A stretch of 12,302 nucleotides of DNA from contig CAAGBL010000073.1 in the NCBI GenBank assembly GCA_900768045.1, positions 1-12,302 of the forward strand, written 5' to 3'. A program made the translations under genes and the position numbers. This DNA comes from an uncultured Alistipes sp. (GTDB lineage Bacteria; Bacteroidota; Bacteroidia; Bacteroidales; Rikenellaceae). Under the pieces are notes generated by a model that saw only the letters and a list, made by a program, of their open reading frames with translations, was not told the DNA's origin and ran no database searches. Positions 1-5,944 of the stretch are shown here, in pieces. How positions within the stretch are numbered: position 1 is the first letter of the stretch; every line of letters begins with the position of its first letter.

Positions 1-216
1 CGATGCCATCTGCACGGGTACGTCGAACTCGGGCACGTTGTGTGTGCCACGAAACATGAGGTGCTCGAACAAATGGGCAAAGCCTGTCTTGGTCGGCTCC
101 TCGTTGCGTGCTCCCACCATATATAGAATGTTCACTGCTGCGAGCTTCGATGCACGGTCACGATTAACCAACACCCGCAGTCCATTACGTAGGGTCTTTT
201 CGGTATATTTTATCAT
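1..216 (-). CDS. M16 family zinc metallopeptidase, N-terminal fragment (cut by window edge)
   Basis: The 72 codons present are the start of an insulinase/pitrilysin-type (M16) peptidase. The reading frame begins at the ATG at 216 with MIKYTEKTLRNGLRVLVNRD, the usual first strand of the family, and contains the inverted zinc site HLFEH (HxxEH; zinc ligands H48 and H52, catalytic E51) followed by LMFRGT. There is no signal peptide on this start, so a cytoplasmic location is possible. Family members are usually 400 or more residues (or about 900 when two modules are fused), so most of the gene is outside the window. The stop codon of the upstream BspA-like gene ends 5 nt before this ATG, suggesting co-transcription. 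Family assignment is strong; the substrate is unknown. Confidence 0.9.
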   Translation of the reverse strand, partial: MIKYTEKTLRNGLRVLVNRDRASKLAAVNILYMVGARNEEPTKTGFAHLFEHLMFRGTHNVPEFDVPVQMAS

Positions 217-221
217 AGAGT

Positions 222-1355
222 TTATTTAATCGGCTTTATTTGCTTCTTGTATATGCTCCAGTTAGGGTCTTTTTTGTATGCTTTGACTCCCTTTTTGGGT
301 ACATATATCATTGTTGTTTCAGCTATGCTTAAGTCATCTATTGCAGGTGGCGTTGTGGCTAAACATGTTATGCTTGTTAGGCTGCTGCAATCACGGAATG
401 TTTCCTCTCCGATGCTCGTTACGCTCTCGGGAATAGTGTATTCGGTTATTCCCTTTCCAATGAATCGCTGAAGCTCTCCATTGACAATTAAACATCTTCC
501 GTCGGCTGATGCATTTGCTCCGTAAAATGTTATGTCAGCGACCCTGTCTTTGAAATAGTCATAGCAGTACTTGTTTGATACCTTGACACTTGTTAGGCTG
601 CTGCAACCGCTGAATGCACCACCTCCAATCTCTGTTACGCTCTCGGAAATAGTATATGAAGTCAATCCCGCAGGGGCAAATGCAATTAGCTCACCTTCTT
701 TGATCAAACATCTACCGTCGCTCGACGCAAACTTGCCCTTAAACGATTTTATGCTGCTGCAACCACGGAATGCCTCATATCCAATGCTAGTTACGCTATT
801 AGGAATAGTAATGCTTGTTAGGCTTCTGCAACCATAGAATGCATAATGTCCAATGCTTGTTACGCTATTAGGAATAGTAATGCTTTTTAGGCTGCTGCAA
901 CCATAGAATGTATAATCTCCAATGCTTTTTACGCTATTAGGAATAGTAATGCTAGTTAGGCTTCTGCAACCATAGAATGCATACCAACTAATGCTAGTTA
1001 CGCTATTAGGAATAGTAATGCTAGTTAGGCTGCTGCAACCCCCGAATACATCATATCCAATGCTTGTTACGCTATTGGGAATAGCAATGCTCTTAAGCCT
1101 ATCGTTGCCATTGAATAAACCTGAGTTGATAAAATTGATATAACCACCAGATTTGAATTTTAACACGCCACGACCATTATTATAGGTATCGGAATACATG
1201 TAAAGACCTACGGATTCTTTGTATCCGCTGTTTATAAATAGCGGTCTGCCATCAGTAGTAGTGTACCAAATCTCGTTGTAGGGCGGAGTCTGCGCCGAGG
1301 CAGTAGTAATCGCTGCCGTAAGGCAGACGACAAATACGAAGAGTTTACGTAGCAT
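222..1355 (-). CDS. BspA-like secreted leucine-rich repeat (LRR_5) protein
   Basis: A 377-residue exported protein. I start it at the ATG at 1355, which gives a clean signal peptide (MLRKLFVFVVCLTAAITTASAQ, cleavage expected after A-S-A); an upstream in-frame ATG at 1427 would lie before the predicted promoter and add 24 residues that spoil the signal. The middle holds 23-residue BspA/LRR_5 repeats of the form LTSITIPNSVTSIGxxAFxGCSS: five in direct succession, then two more separated by spacers that each contain a DGRCLI.GEL motif (A-S-S/A-DGRCLIKEGEL and DGRCLIVNGEL). The C-terminus is a short basic tail; I see no clear type IX sorting domain or LPXTG signal. Such proteins in gut and oral Bacteroidetes are surface or secreted adhesins; that role is inferred from the family only. 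It precedes the M16 peptidase by 5 nt. Confidence 0.88.
   Translation of the reverse strand: MLRKLFVFVVCLTAAITTASAQTPPYNEIWYTTTDGRPLFINSGYKESVGLYMYSDTYNNGRGVLKFKSGGYINFINSGLFNGNDRLKSIAIPNSVTSIGYDVFGGCSSLTSITIPNSVTSISWYAFYGCRSLTSITIPNSVKSIGDYTFYGCSSLKSITIPNSVTSIGHYAFYGCRSLTSITIPNSVTSIGYEAFRGCSSIKSFKGKFASSDGRCLIKEGELIAFAPAGLTSYTISESVTEIGGGAFSGCSSLTSVKVSNKYCYDYFKDRVADITFYGANASADGRCLIVNGELQRFIGKGITEYTIPESVTSIGEETFRDCSSLTSITCLATTPPAIDDLSIAETTMIYVPKKGVKAYKKDPNWSIYKKQIKPIK
700..1090 (-). repeat. 69-bp tandem repeats inside the BspA-like gene
   Basis: The coding DNA contains five consecutive, nearly identical 69-bp units (23 codons) marked by recurring plus-strand text such as GTTACGCTATTAGGAATAGT and TTAGGCTGCTGCAACC. 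Third-position differences are few, so the units look recently duplicated or homogenised. Boundaries are approximate. Confidence 0.8.
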
Positions 1356-1401
1356 ATAGTGTTGCGTTAATTGAGGGTTATACGTTATATATAGTAATGT
1401 A

Positions 1402-1409
1402 CAAATATA
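1402..1409 (-). promoter_or_regulatory. Predicted -7 promoter box of the BspA-like gene
   Basis: The minus strand reads TATATTTG, an exact match to the Bacteroidetes -7 consensus TAnnTTTG. It lies 46 nt upstream of the chosen ATG (1355). A TTG that could serve as a weak -33 element lies about 23 nt further upstream (1433-1435). Confidence 0.55.
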
Positions 1410-1451
1410 CGAAAAATATACTCTCATGGTAGCAACCTGAGAAATTATTTT

Positions 1452-1459
1452 TAACTTTG
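1452..1459 (+). promoter_or_regulatory. Predicted -7 promoter box of the EIIC-like gene
   Basis: TAACTTTG matches TAnnTTTG exactly and ends 15 nt before the ATG at 1475. The predicted transcript start near 1466 would leave a leader of only about 10-15 nt, unusually short. No convincing -33 TTTG is seen. Confidence 0.5.
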
Positions 1460-1474
1460 TGTTAGCAAAACCTA

Positions 1475-2521
1475 ATGACTATGGCAAAATCACAGAAAAC
1501 TGAGCAGAATGCAGGACAGTCGCTCGTAAAGCGCCTCTTTAATACCTATGTTATCGACGCCCTTAGTTATATGGCTATGGGCCTCTTCTGTTCGCTCATT
1601 CTTGGTCTTATAATCAAGCAGTTGTCGCTGATTCCAGGGCTCGACCTGCTCGCCGACATCGCTAAGTTGTTGCAGTCACCAGCGGTGGTCGGTGGCTCTA
1701 TTGGTTTGGCTATAGCCCTCGGACTTAAGCGAGCTCCCCTCGTTACAATCTCGGCTGTGGCAGTGGGCGCTCTCGGCTATCAGTTTGGTGGCCCTATTGG
1801 AGCCTACCTCGCCTCCATCGTGGGTGTTGAGGCAGGCTCGTTGGTGTCGAAGCGTACGCCCGTAGATATCATCATCACGCCACTTACGTCTGTTGTTGTG
1901 GCGGGCTTATTTGCCATATATTGCTGCGCACCAATCAACGAGTGGGTGATGTCGCTCGGCGAGGTTATCAACCGTGCTACGATGCTCAACCCATTTATTA
2001 TGGGTGTGTTGGTATCTGTCATGGTGGGTTGCTTCCTTACGCTACCTATCAGCTCGGCAGCGTTGTGCATATCGATAGGTATCAGTGGCTTGGCGGCGGG
2101 TGCTGCCACTGCGGGCTGCTGTGCTCAGATGATTGGCTTTGCTGTGATTAGCTATCGTGATAACGGCTTTGGTGGCCTTCTGTCGCAAGGCCTCGGTACC
2201 TCGATGCTACAGATTGGAAACATCGTGCGCAAGCCTATCATTTGGCTTGCCCCAACGCTCACGTCGGCAATACTCGGACCAGTATCTACTATGTGGCTAA
2301 AGATGACAAATAGTGCTGCGGGTGCTGGTATGGGTACTGCGGGCTTAGTTGGCCCTATCGGCTGTTGGGATACCATGTCGGCAACTACCGACCACACGAT
2401 ACTACTCACCCAGATTATCGGTCTATATTTTGTTGCTCCTGCCCTTCTTAGCCTTGTGTTCCACTCCATTATGAAGCGCCTTGGCTGGGTTAAGGCGGGC
2501 GATATGGCGCTTAAGAGGTAA
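1475..2521 (+). CDS. PTS EIIC-like membrane transporter (PTS_EIIC_2 family), orphan
   Basis: A 348-residue, very hydrophobic protein with about ten membrane segments and Gly/Ala-rich helices. It matches the EIIC-type family usually annotated 'PTS sugar transporter subunit IIC' (Pfam PTS_EIIC_2). Landmarks are the LGLKRAPLVTISAVAVGALGY stretch broken by short loops, KRTPVDIIITPL, and GPIGCWDTM near the end. An alternative ATG at 1481 (MAKSQ) would remove only two residues. No EIIA, EIIB, HPr or EI gene is in the window, and Bacteroidetes generally lack a full sugar PTS, so phosphorylation-coupled sugar import cannot be assumed. It may act as a facilitator or secondary transporter; the substrate is unknown. 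The gene is transcribed alone, divergent from the BspA-like gene and convergent with the MATE gene. Confidence 0.82.
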   Translation: MTMAKSQKTEQNAGQSLVKRLFNTYVIDALSYMAMGLFCSLILGLIIKQLSLIPGLDLLADIAKLLQSPAVVGGSIGLAIALGLKRAPLVTISAVAVGALGYQFGGPIGAYLASIVGVEAGSLVSKRTPVDIIITPLTSVVVAGLFAIYCCAPINEWVMSLGEVINRATMLNPFIMGVLVSVMVGCFLTLPISSAALCISIGISGLAAGAATAGCCAQMIGFAVISYRDNGFGGLLSQGLGTSMLQIGNIVRKPIIWLAPTLTSAILGPVSTMWLKMTNSAAGAGMGTAGLVGPIGCWDTMSATTDHTILLTQIIGLYFVAPALLSLVFHSIMKRLGWVKAGDMALKR

Positions 2522-2555
2522 AAGGCAAAAAGAGAGAAGAGAGGCGTATTAAATT

Positions 2556-2618
2556 AGTAATTAGTGGAGAGTAAAGAGTAATAATAAACAGAAAAAATAT
2601 TACTCTCTACTAATTACT
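2556..2618. terminator. Imperfect palindrome between convergent genes (possible bidirectional terminator)
   Basis: AGTAATTAGTGGAGAGTAA (2556-2574) pairs with TTACTCTCTACTAATTACT (2600-2618) with a single mismatch, giving a 19-bp arm around a 25-nt AT-rich loop. It sits between the stop codons of the EIIC-like gene and the MATE gene. There is no clean U-tract, so terminator function is inferred from position. Confidence 0.5.
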
Positions 2619-2635
2619 CACTACTCATTAAATCT

Positions 2636-2655
2636 TGTGCGAAGCACACCCTTTT
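2636..2655 (+). terminator. Small hairpin plus T-run
   Basis: TGTGC-GAA-GCACA (2636-2648) is followed by CCCTTTTT. The stem is only five pairs and three C residues separate it from the T-run, so it would be a weak plus-strand terminator for the EIIC-like gene. Confidence 0.35.
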
Positions 2656-2668
2656 TACCTGTAACTTT

Positions 2669-4009
2669 TTACTTCGTTTCTGCCTCCTTGTATATATCTC
2701 TGAGCATGTCCGACATGTAGTATTGCAATACGCCACGGATAAACATAAACGATGTGAATGCCAACCATATAGCATTGTTGCCGATAAGCCATGATGTGCC
2801 GTAGAGCAGGACAAAGTAGACCACCGACGACCATATCATCGAGTTGCGCATGATGCGGCTGCGTGTAGCACCTACCATGATACCGTCCATGACAAATGGT
2901 AGGGCACAGGCGATAGGTATGACAATAATCCAGCCTATATATTGCTCGGCAACAGCAATAAGCTCTGTTAGGTTTGATGTCTCGGAATCTACGAGTAGGG
3001 TAAATATATCACGCCACCAACCCACGTATGCACCGACATATCCAACGGCAATGATAATACTCCAGACAATACATAGCTTGACACAACGTCTTAGCGAGCC
3101 CGAGTCACGAGCACCGATAAACCTTCCCGTAAGTGCCTCTGCAGCAAAGGCAAAGCCGTCGTTCATATATGAGAATAGGGTAAACAGCTGAAGTAGAATG
3201 GTGTTTACGGCCAAGATATTCTTGTCGCCCATGTCTGCCGACGCCTTAGTGAAGAATGTGTATACCGCAACGAGGCAGAAGGTACGTATGATGATGTCGC
3301 TGTTGATATTGAAGAACTGCTTCATCGCTCTGAGGTCTACAACCTCGCTTAAGCTAACCTTGACAAGGCGCTTGCGGTACATCAGTGAAATGATGACAAC
3401 GGTAACCGCCACACCTGTCCACTGAGCAACTACCGAGGCGAGGGCTATGCCGTCGATACTCATCGTGCCAACGATAGAGAAAAGGTAGCTACAGCCAATA
3501 TGTAGCACGTTGACAAGTATTGCCACAGCCATTGGCACTACGGCATTCTGCATTCCTGTAAGCCAACCGTTAAAGGCAAAGAGCATGATGCCTGCGGGCA
3601 CTGCCCAGATGCGGGTGTAAAAGTAGTCGGCAATAAGGCTATCCTGCCCACTGTCGCCCGTCGACATAAACCATAGCGAGAACTCGCCTATGGGCCATTG
3701 TAGCGAGAATGCTAACAAGCCTACGCCAAGAGCCACAACCACTGCACGCCACAGCATTAGCGTATACTCCTTATGTTGCTCTGCACCATATGCCTGTGCT
3801 GTAAGTCCGCTTGTTCCCATGCGGATAAAGGAGCAGTTCCAATATATAAAGTTGAATATGGCAACGCCTATAGATAGCGCACCTATGGTTGTTGCGCCGT
3901 CGCTACCCGCCACACGTCCTGCGATGAATGTCGAGGCGATACCCATAAGTGGAACGGTGATGTTCGATATGATGTTGGGTATGGCTATGCGCAATATATC
4001 TCTATTCAT
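2669..4009 (-). CDS. MATE family efflux transporter (DinF-like)
   Basis: A 446-residue polytopic inner-membrane protein, the normal MATE length, with about twelve hydrophobic segments in two similar halves. The N-terminus MNRDILRIAIPNIISNITVPLMGIASTFIAGR is typical of DinF-type MATE proteins: the conserved 'P..i......PL......tfi.Gr' of helix 1, followed by GATTIGALSIGVAIFNFIYWNC and RMGTSGLTAQAYGA (the MG-T-GLTAQA..G segment of helix 2). Members export drugs or metabolites in exchange for Na+ or H+; the substrate here is unknown. The start codon follows a perfect -7 box by about 20 nt. It is convergent with the EIIC-like gene and divergent from rluB. Confidence 0.92.
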   Translation of the reverse strand: MNRDILRIAIPNIISNITVPLMGIASTFIAGRVAGSDGATTIGALSIGVAIFNFIYWNCSFIRMGTSGLTAQAYGAEQHKEYTLMLWRAVVVALGVGLLAFSLQWPIGEFSLWFMSTGDSGQDSLIADYFYTRIWAVPAGIMLFAFNGWLTGMQNAVVPMAVAILVNVLHIGCSYLFSIVGTMSIDGIALASVVAQWTGVAVTVVIISLMYRKRLVKVSLSEVVDLRAMKQFFNINSDIIIRTFCLVAVYTFFTKASADMGDKNILAVNTILLQLFTLFSYMNDGFAFAAEALTGRFIGARDSGSLRRCVKLCIVWSIIIAVGYVGAYVGWWRDIFTLLVDSETSNLTELIAVAEQYIGWIIVIPIACALPFVMDGIMVGATRSRIMRNSMIWSSVVYFVLLYGTSWLIGNNAIWLAFTSFMFIRGVLQYYMSDMLRDIYKEAETK

Positions 4010-4028
4010 AATTCTCCTAATTTTCGTG

Positions 4029-4036
4029 CAAAGTTA
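4029..4036 (-). promoter_or_regulatory. Predicted -7 promoter box of the MATE gene
   Basis: The minus strand reads TAACTTTG (TAnnTTTG), 19 nt upstream of the ATG at 4009. A TTTTCG near 4058-4063 is a weak candidate for the -33 element at about 21-nt spacing. Confidence 0.55.
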
Positions 4037-4097
4037 ATATAATTAACTCTTTTTGGTATAATCTTTGCGAAAAGATTGTAATCGCAGAAAAAATAGT

Positions 4098-4105
4098 TAC
4101 CTTTG
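4098..4105 (+). promoter_or_regulatory. Predicted -7 promoter box of the pseudouridine synthase gene
   Basis: TACCTTTG is an exact TAnnTTTG match 30 nt before the ATG at 4136. It overlaps an in-frame TTG at 4103, so that TTG cannot be the translation start if this promoter is used. Confidence 0.55.
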
Positions 4106-4135
4106 CGACGAATTTTTATAAATCACACAACAATA

Positions 4136-5392
4136 ATGAAAAACAGTAACACAGACTCAACAGCAAACCTCTCGCGATTTGCTCGTGACAAGCGTCAGCG
4201 CACATCAACCGCAGAGCGTGTTGAGCGTAGCCCTCGTCCTCGCCGTGAGGCAGACAACGATGGTTTTAAGGAGCGTCGTACTAAGAGCTCAACAGAAGGC
4301 CGCCGTGCATCGTACAATCCACATTTCACATCAGACAACCGCCTACGCCCAGAGTATGAGCAGGCTAATGCCCGCCCACGTCGTGAGGAGCGCAGTGAGC
4401 GTGTAGAGCGCACCGAGCGTTCGGAGCGTCCATCACGTGGTGGCTATAACCGTGGTGCATCGTCTGAGGGCCGCTCAAGCCGTCCTACTCGTGATAGCCG
4501 TGACTCACGTCCAGCACGTGAGAGCCGTCCAACACGTGATAGCCGCACATCTCGTTCATCGGGATATGCTGGTGAGGGCCGTAGCCGCACTGCTGATAGT
4601 GGCAAGAAGCGTACATTCGCTCCTAAGCGTGACGACAAGCCACGCACATATCCTAAGTATAATCCTAACAAGCAGACTGGCGAGATTCGTCTTAATCGCT
4701 TTATCTCGCAGTCGGGTATCTGCTCACGCCGTGAGGCCGATGAGTTTATCCTCGCAGGTGTAGTAACAGTTAATGGTCAGGTGGTTACCGAGCTCGGTAC
4801 TAAGATCATGCCTACCGACGAGGTGCGATTCAACGATGAGAAGCTTCAGGGCGAGAAGCACGTATACCTCGTGTTGAACAAGCCTAAGGGCTATGTTACA
4901 TCATTGGAGGATCCACATGCCGACAAGACCGTTATGGATCTTGTGAAGAATGCTTGCACAGAGCGTGTATACCCTGTAGGTCGCCTAGACAAGAACTCAC
5001 TCGGCTTGTTGCTCATTACCAACGATGGCGACATTACACGTCAGCTAACACACCCATCATACCGCAAGAAGAAGATCTACGAGGTAACCCTCGATAAGCC
5101 ACTCACCCGTGCTGATATGGATACACTCACTGAGGGTATCACACTCGAGGATGGCGACATCTTCGCCGACGAGGTGGCATACGCCTCTGAGGATAAGCGC
5201 ACTGTAGGTGTTGAGATTCACTCAGGCCGTAACCGTATCGTGCGTCGTATGTTCGAGCACCTCGGCTACTCAGTACAGAAGCTCGACCGTGTGTACTACG
5301 CAGGTCTTACCAAGAAGAATCTTAAGCGTGGCGACTGGCGATTCCTAACTAAGGATGAGGTTATGCGTCTTAAGACTGGTCAATACGAGTAA
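4136..5392 (+). CDS. rluB: RluB/RsuA-family rRNA pseudouridine synthase with Arg-rich N-terminal extension
   Basis: A 418-residue protein that isomerises a specific uridine in rRNA, probably in 23S rRNA by analogy with RluB. Residues 1 to about 180 are low-complexity and strongly basic, with repeats such as RPTRDSR, RPARESR and ERTERSER. Residues about 183-240 form an S4 RNA-binding domain (EIRLNRFISQSGICSRREAD...VTVNGQVV). The catalytic domain follows from KHVYLVLNKPKGYVTS, with motif GRLDKNSLGLLLITNDGD; D285 is the expected catalytic Asp. The end carries R-N-R-I-V-R-R-M-F-E-H-L-G-Y as in the family. The core is of usual length; the tail, common in Bacteroidetes homologues, roughly doubles it. 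The ATG at 4136 is chosen because the upstream TTG lies in the promoter box. RluB versus RsuA/RluF target specificity is inferred. Confidence 0.9.
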   Translation: MKNSNTDSTANLSRFARDKRQRTSTAERVERSPRPRREADNDGFKERRTKSSTEGRRASYNPHFTSDNRLRPEYEQANARPRREERSERVERTERSERPSRGGYNRGASSEGRSSRPTRDSRDSRPARESRPTRDSRTSRSSGYAGEGRSRTADSGKKRTFAPKRDDKPRTYPKYNPNKQTGEIRLNRFISQSGICSRREADEFILAGVVTVNGQVVTELGTKIMPTDEVRFNDEKLQGEKHVYLVLNKPKGYVTSLEDPHADKTVMDLVKNACTERVYPVGRLDKNSLGLLLITNDGDITRQLTHPSYRKKKIYEVTLDKPLTRADMDTLTEGITLEDGDIFADEVAYASEDKRTVGVEIHSGRNRIVRRMFEHLGYSVQKLDRVYYAGLTKKNLKRGDWRFLTKDEVMRLKTGQYE

Positions 5393-5520
5393 TTTGTTGT
5401 GATAAGGGGTCATTCTCGGCCCATCGCTAAAAGCTGAGCACCCGAGGCTGTACTACTTGTACTATCCTCGGGTGCTCACTTTTGCGATAGACCAAGCCTA
5501 ACCCCTTCTAACAACAAATT
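5391..5520 (+). terminator. Nested palindromic element, copy A (bidirectional terminator-like)
   Basis: The element starts within the rluB stop codon. Outer stem: AATTTGTTGT (5391-5400) with ACAACAAATT (5511-5520). Second stem: AAGGGGT (5404-5410) with ACCCCTT (5501-5507). Third stem: ATCGC plus AAAAG (5423-5433) with CTTTTGCGAT (5479-5488). Apical stem: GAGCACCCGAGG (5436-5447) with CCTCGGGTGCTC (5466-5477), closed by an 18-nt loop 5448-5465. The A-run before and T-run after the apical hairpin suit termination on either strand, between convergent rluB and ssrA. A second copy lies at 12062-12191. Confidence 0.75.
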
Positions 5521-5521
5521 T

Positions 5522-5550
5522 ATTTCTCGTGATAAGCGACAATATTCACC
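5522..5550 (+). repeat. Possible remnant of a third palindromic-element copy
   Basis: ATTTCTCGTGATAAG (5522-5536) is identical to the left end of copy B at 12063-12077 and directly follows copy A. The next bases (to about 5550) resemble the invariant block only loosely, and no matching right arm is seen, so this would be a decayed left end. Confidence 0.35.
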
Positions 5551-5565
5551 CTTAAACTGCAAGTA

Positions 5566-5661
5566 AAACGCAGTTTACGTTCTCACCTTACATGTGAGCT
5601 GCAAAAAAACGACTCGACCAAGAAGTCGAGTCGCTAAAAGTGGAGGTGGCGGGGGTCGAAC
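5566..5661. repeat. Direct repeat 1: displaced copy of the ssrA 3' end and terminator
   Basis: This 96-bp block matches 5847-5944 except for two fewer A residues in one A-run (seven instead of nine). In minus-strand order it contains part of the tmRNA T-loop, the 3' T-stem strand, the acceptor strand to the discriminator base, the complete ssrA terminator hairpin with its U-run, and about 40 nt beyond. At 5661/5662 identity with ssrA stops abruptly. Confidence 0.9.
5601..5640 (-). terminator. Duplicated intrinsic terminator (second copy)
   Basis: The minus strand reads CGACTCGAC-TTCTTG-GTCGAGTCG followed by seven U residues. It is identical to the functional ssrA terminator apart from the shorter U-run. 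It would terminate any transcript that enters the ssrA-like pseudogene. Confidence 0.75.
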
Positions 5662-5741
5662 GATAGTTGTCTATCGTCGCTGAATTTCTGTGCACATGAT
5701 GCGCAGAAATTCGGCAACCCCGAATAAAACCTCTCGCCACC
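5641..5741 (-). pseudogene. Truncated ssrA 3' end fused to a hairpin-rich segment
   Basis: The last 21 bases (5641-5661) are the tmRNA 3' end, but upstream sequence is unrelated to ssrA. The 5' T-stem strand is missing, so no normal tmRNA can form. On the minus strand the segment can fold into a closed multi-branch shape: GGTGGCG (5735-5741) pairs with CGCCACC (5645-5651), enclosing hairpins at 5710-5724 (TTCGG/CCGAA), 5682-5712 (12-bp stem GAATTTCTGTGC/GCGCAGAAATTC seen on the plus strand) and 5660-5677 (ACGATAG/CTATCGT). The first two overlap by three bases and so compete. No coding role is supported. Confidence 0.55.
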
Positions 5742-5789
5742 GAATATGTTTATTTTTACCTGGTGAGAACGATGAGCCTTTGGCTTAAT

Positions 5790-5841
5790 GCTGTTTGATG
5801 TATGGCTTTGTGCTTGCATATAAAGCCATACAACAAACGGC
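5790..5841. repeat. 20-bp imperfect inverted repeat
   Basis: GCTGTTTGATGTATGGCTTT (5790-5809) is complementary to 5822-5841 with two mismatches, around a 12-nt loop. It lies in the segment between the two ssrA-end repeats. No U-run is adjacent, so it is not a typical terminator; it could be a recombination or processing site. Confidence 0.6.
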
Positions 5842-5846
5842 ATAAT

Positions 5847-5944
5847 AAACGCAGTTTACGTTCTCACCTTACATGTGAGCTGCAAAAAAAAACGACTCGA
5901 CCAAGAAGTCGAGTCGCTAAAAGTGGAGGTGGCGGGGGTCGAAC
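5847..5944. repeat. Direct repeat 2: native ssrA 3' end, terminator and flank
   Basis: The 98-bp partner of the block at 5566-5661, here continuous with the full tmRNA gene. The offset between the copies is 281 bp before and 283 bp after the A-run. Confidence 0.9.
5884..5920 (-). terminator. Intrinsic terminator of ssrA
   Basis: Directly after the tmRNA 3' end the minus strand forms CGACTCGAC-TTCTTG-GTCGAGTCG, a 9-bp GC-rich stem, followed by nine U residues (5884-5892). Confidence 0.88.

Noticed and set aside
700..1090. CRISPR array
   Set aside because: The regular repeats are 69-bp coding units with no unique spacers and they encode LRR_5 motifs in frame.
1804..2109. Minus-strand open frame opposite the EIIC-like gene
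   Set aside because: It is a shadow of a well-supported membrane protein gene; its sequence has no family features.
4103..4135. TTG start for the pseudouridine synthase adding 11 residues
   Set aside because: The TTG lies within the TACCTTTG promoter box, so it would not be transcribed as a start codon; the ATG at 4136 is better.
4195..4671. Minus-strand open frames opposite the Arg-rich tail of the pseudouridine synthase
   Set aside because: They are antisense shadows of repetitive Arg/Ser codons, with no promoter and no recognisable domain.
5391..5520. Self-splicing intron or ribozyme
   Set aside because: At about 130 nt and with simple nested stems, it has no group I or II core features and does not interrupt a gene.
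5641..5741. A genuine tRNA gene (7-bp GGTGGCG/CGCCACC acceptor, then T and CCA)
   Set aside because: The 17 bases before the acceptor strand cannot form a T-arm: the remnant TTCGA is out of register and has no 5' stem partner, and no anticodon arm fits.
5634..5843. Minus-strand open frame of 69 codons across the pseudo-ssrA segment
   Set aside because: Its C-terminus (FDPRHLHF) is a translation of the tmRNA 3' end, and the rest covers hairpins. It is most likely spurious.
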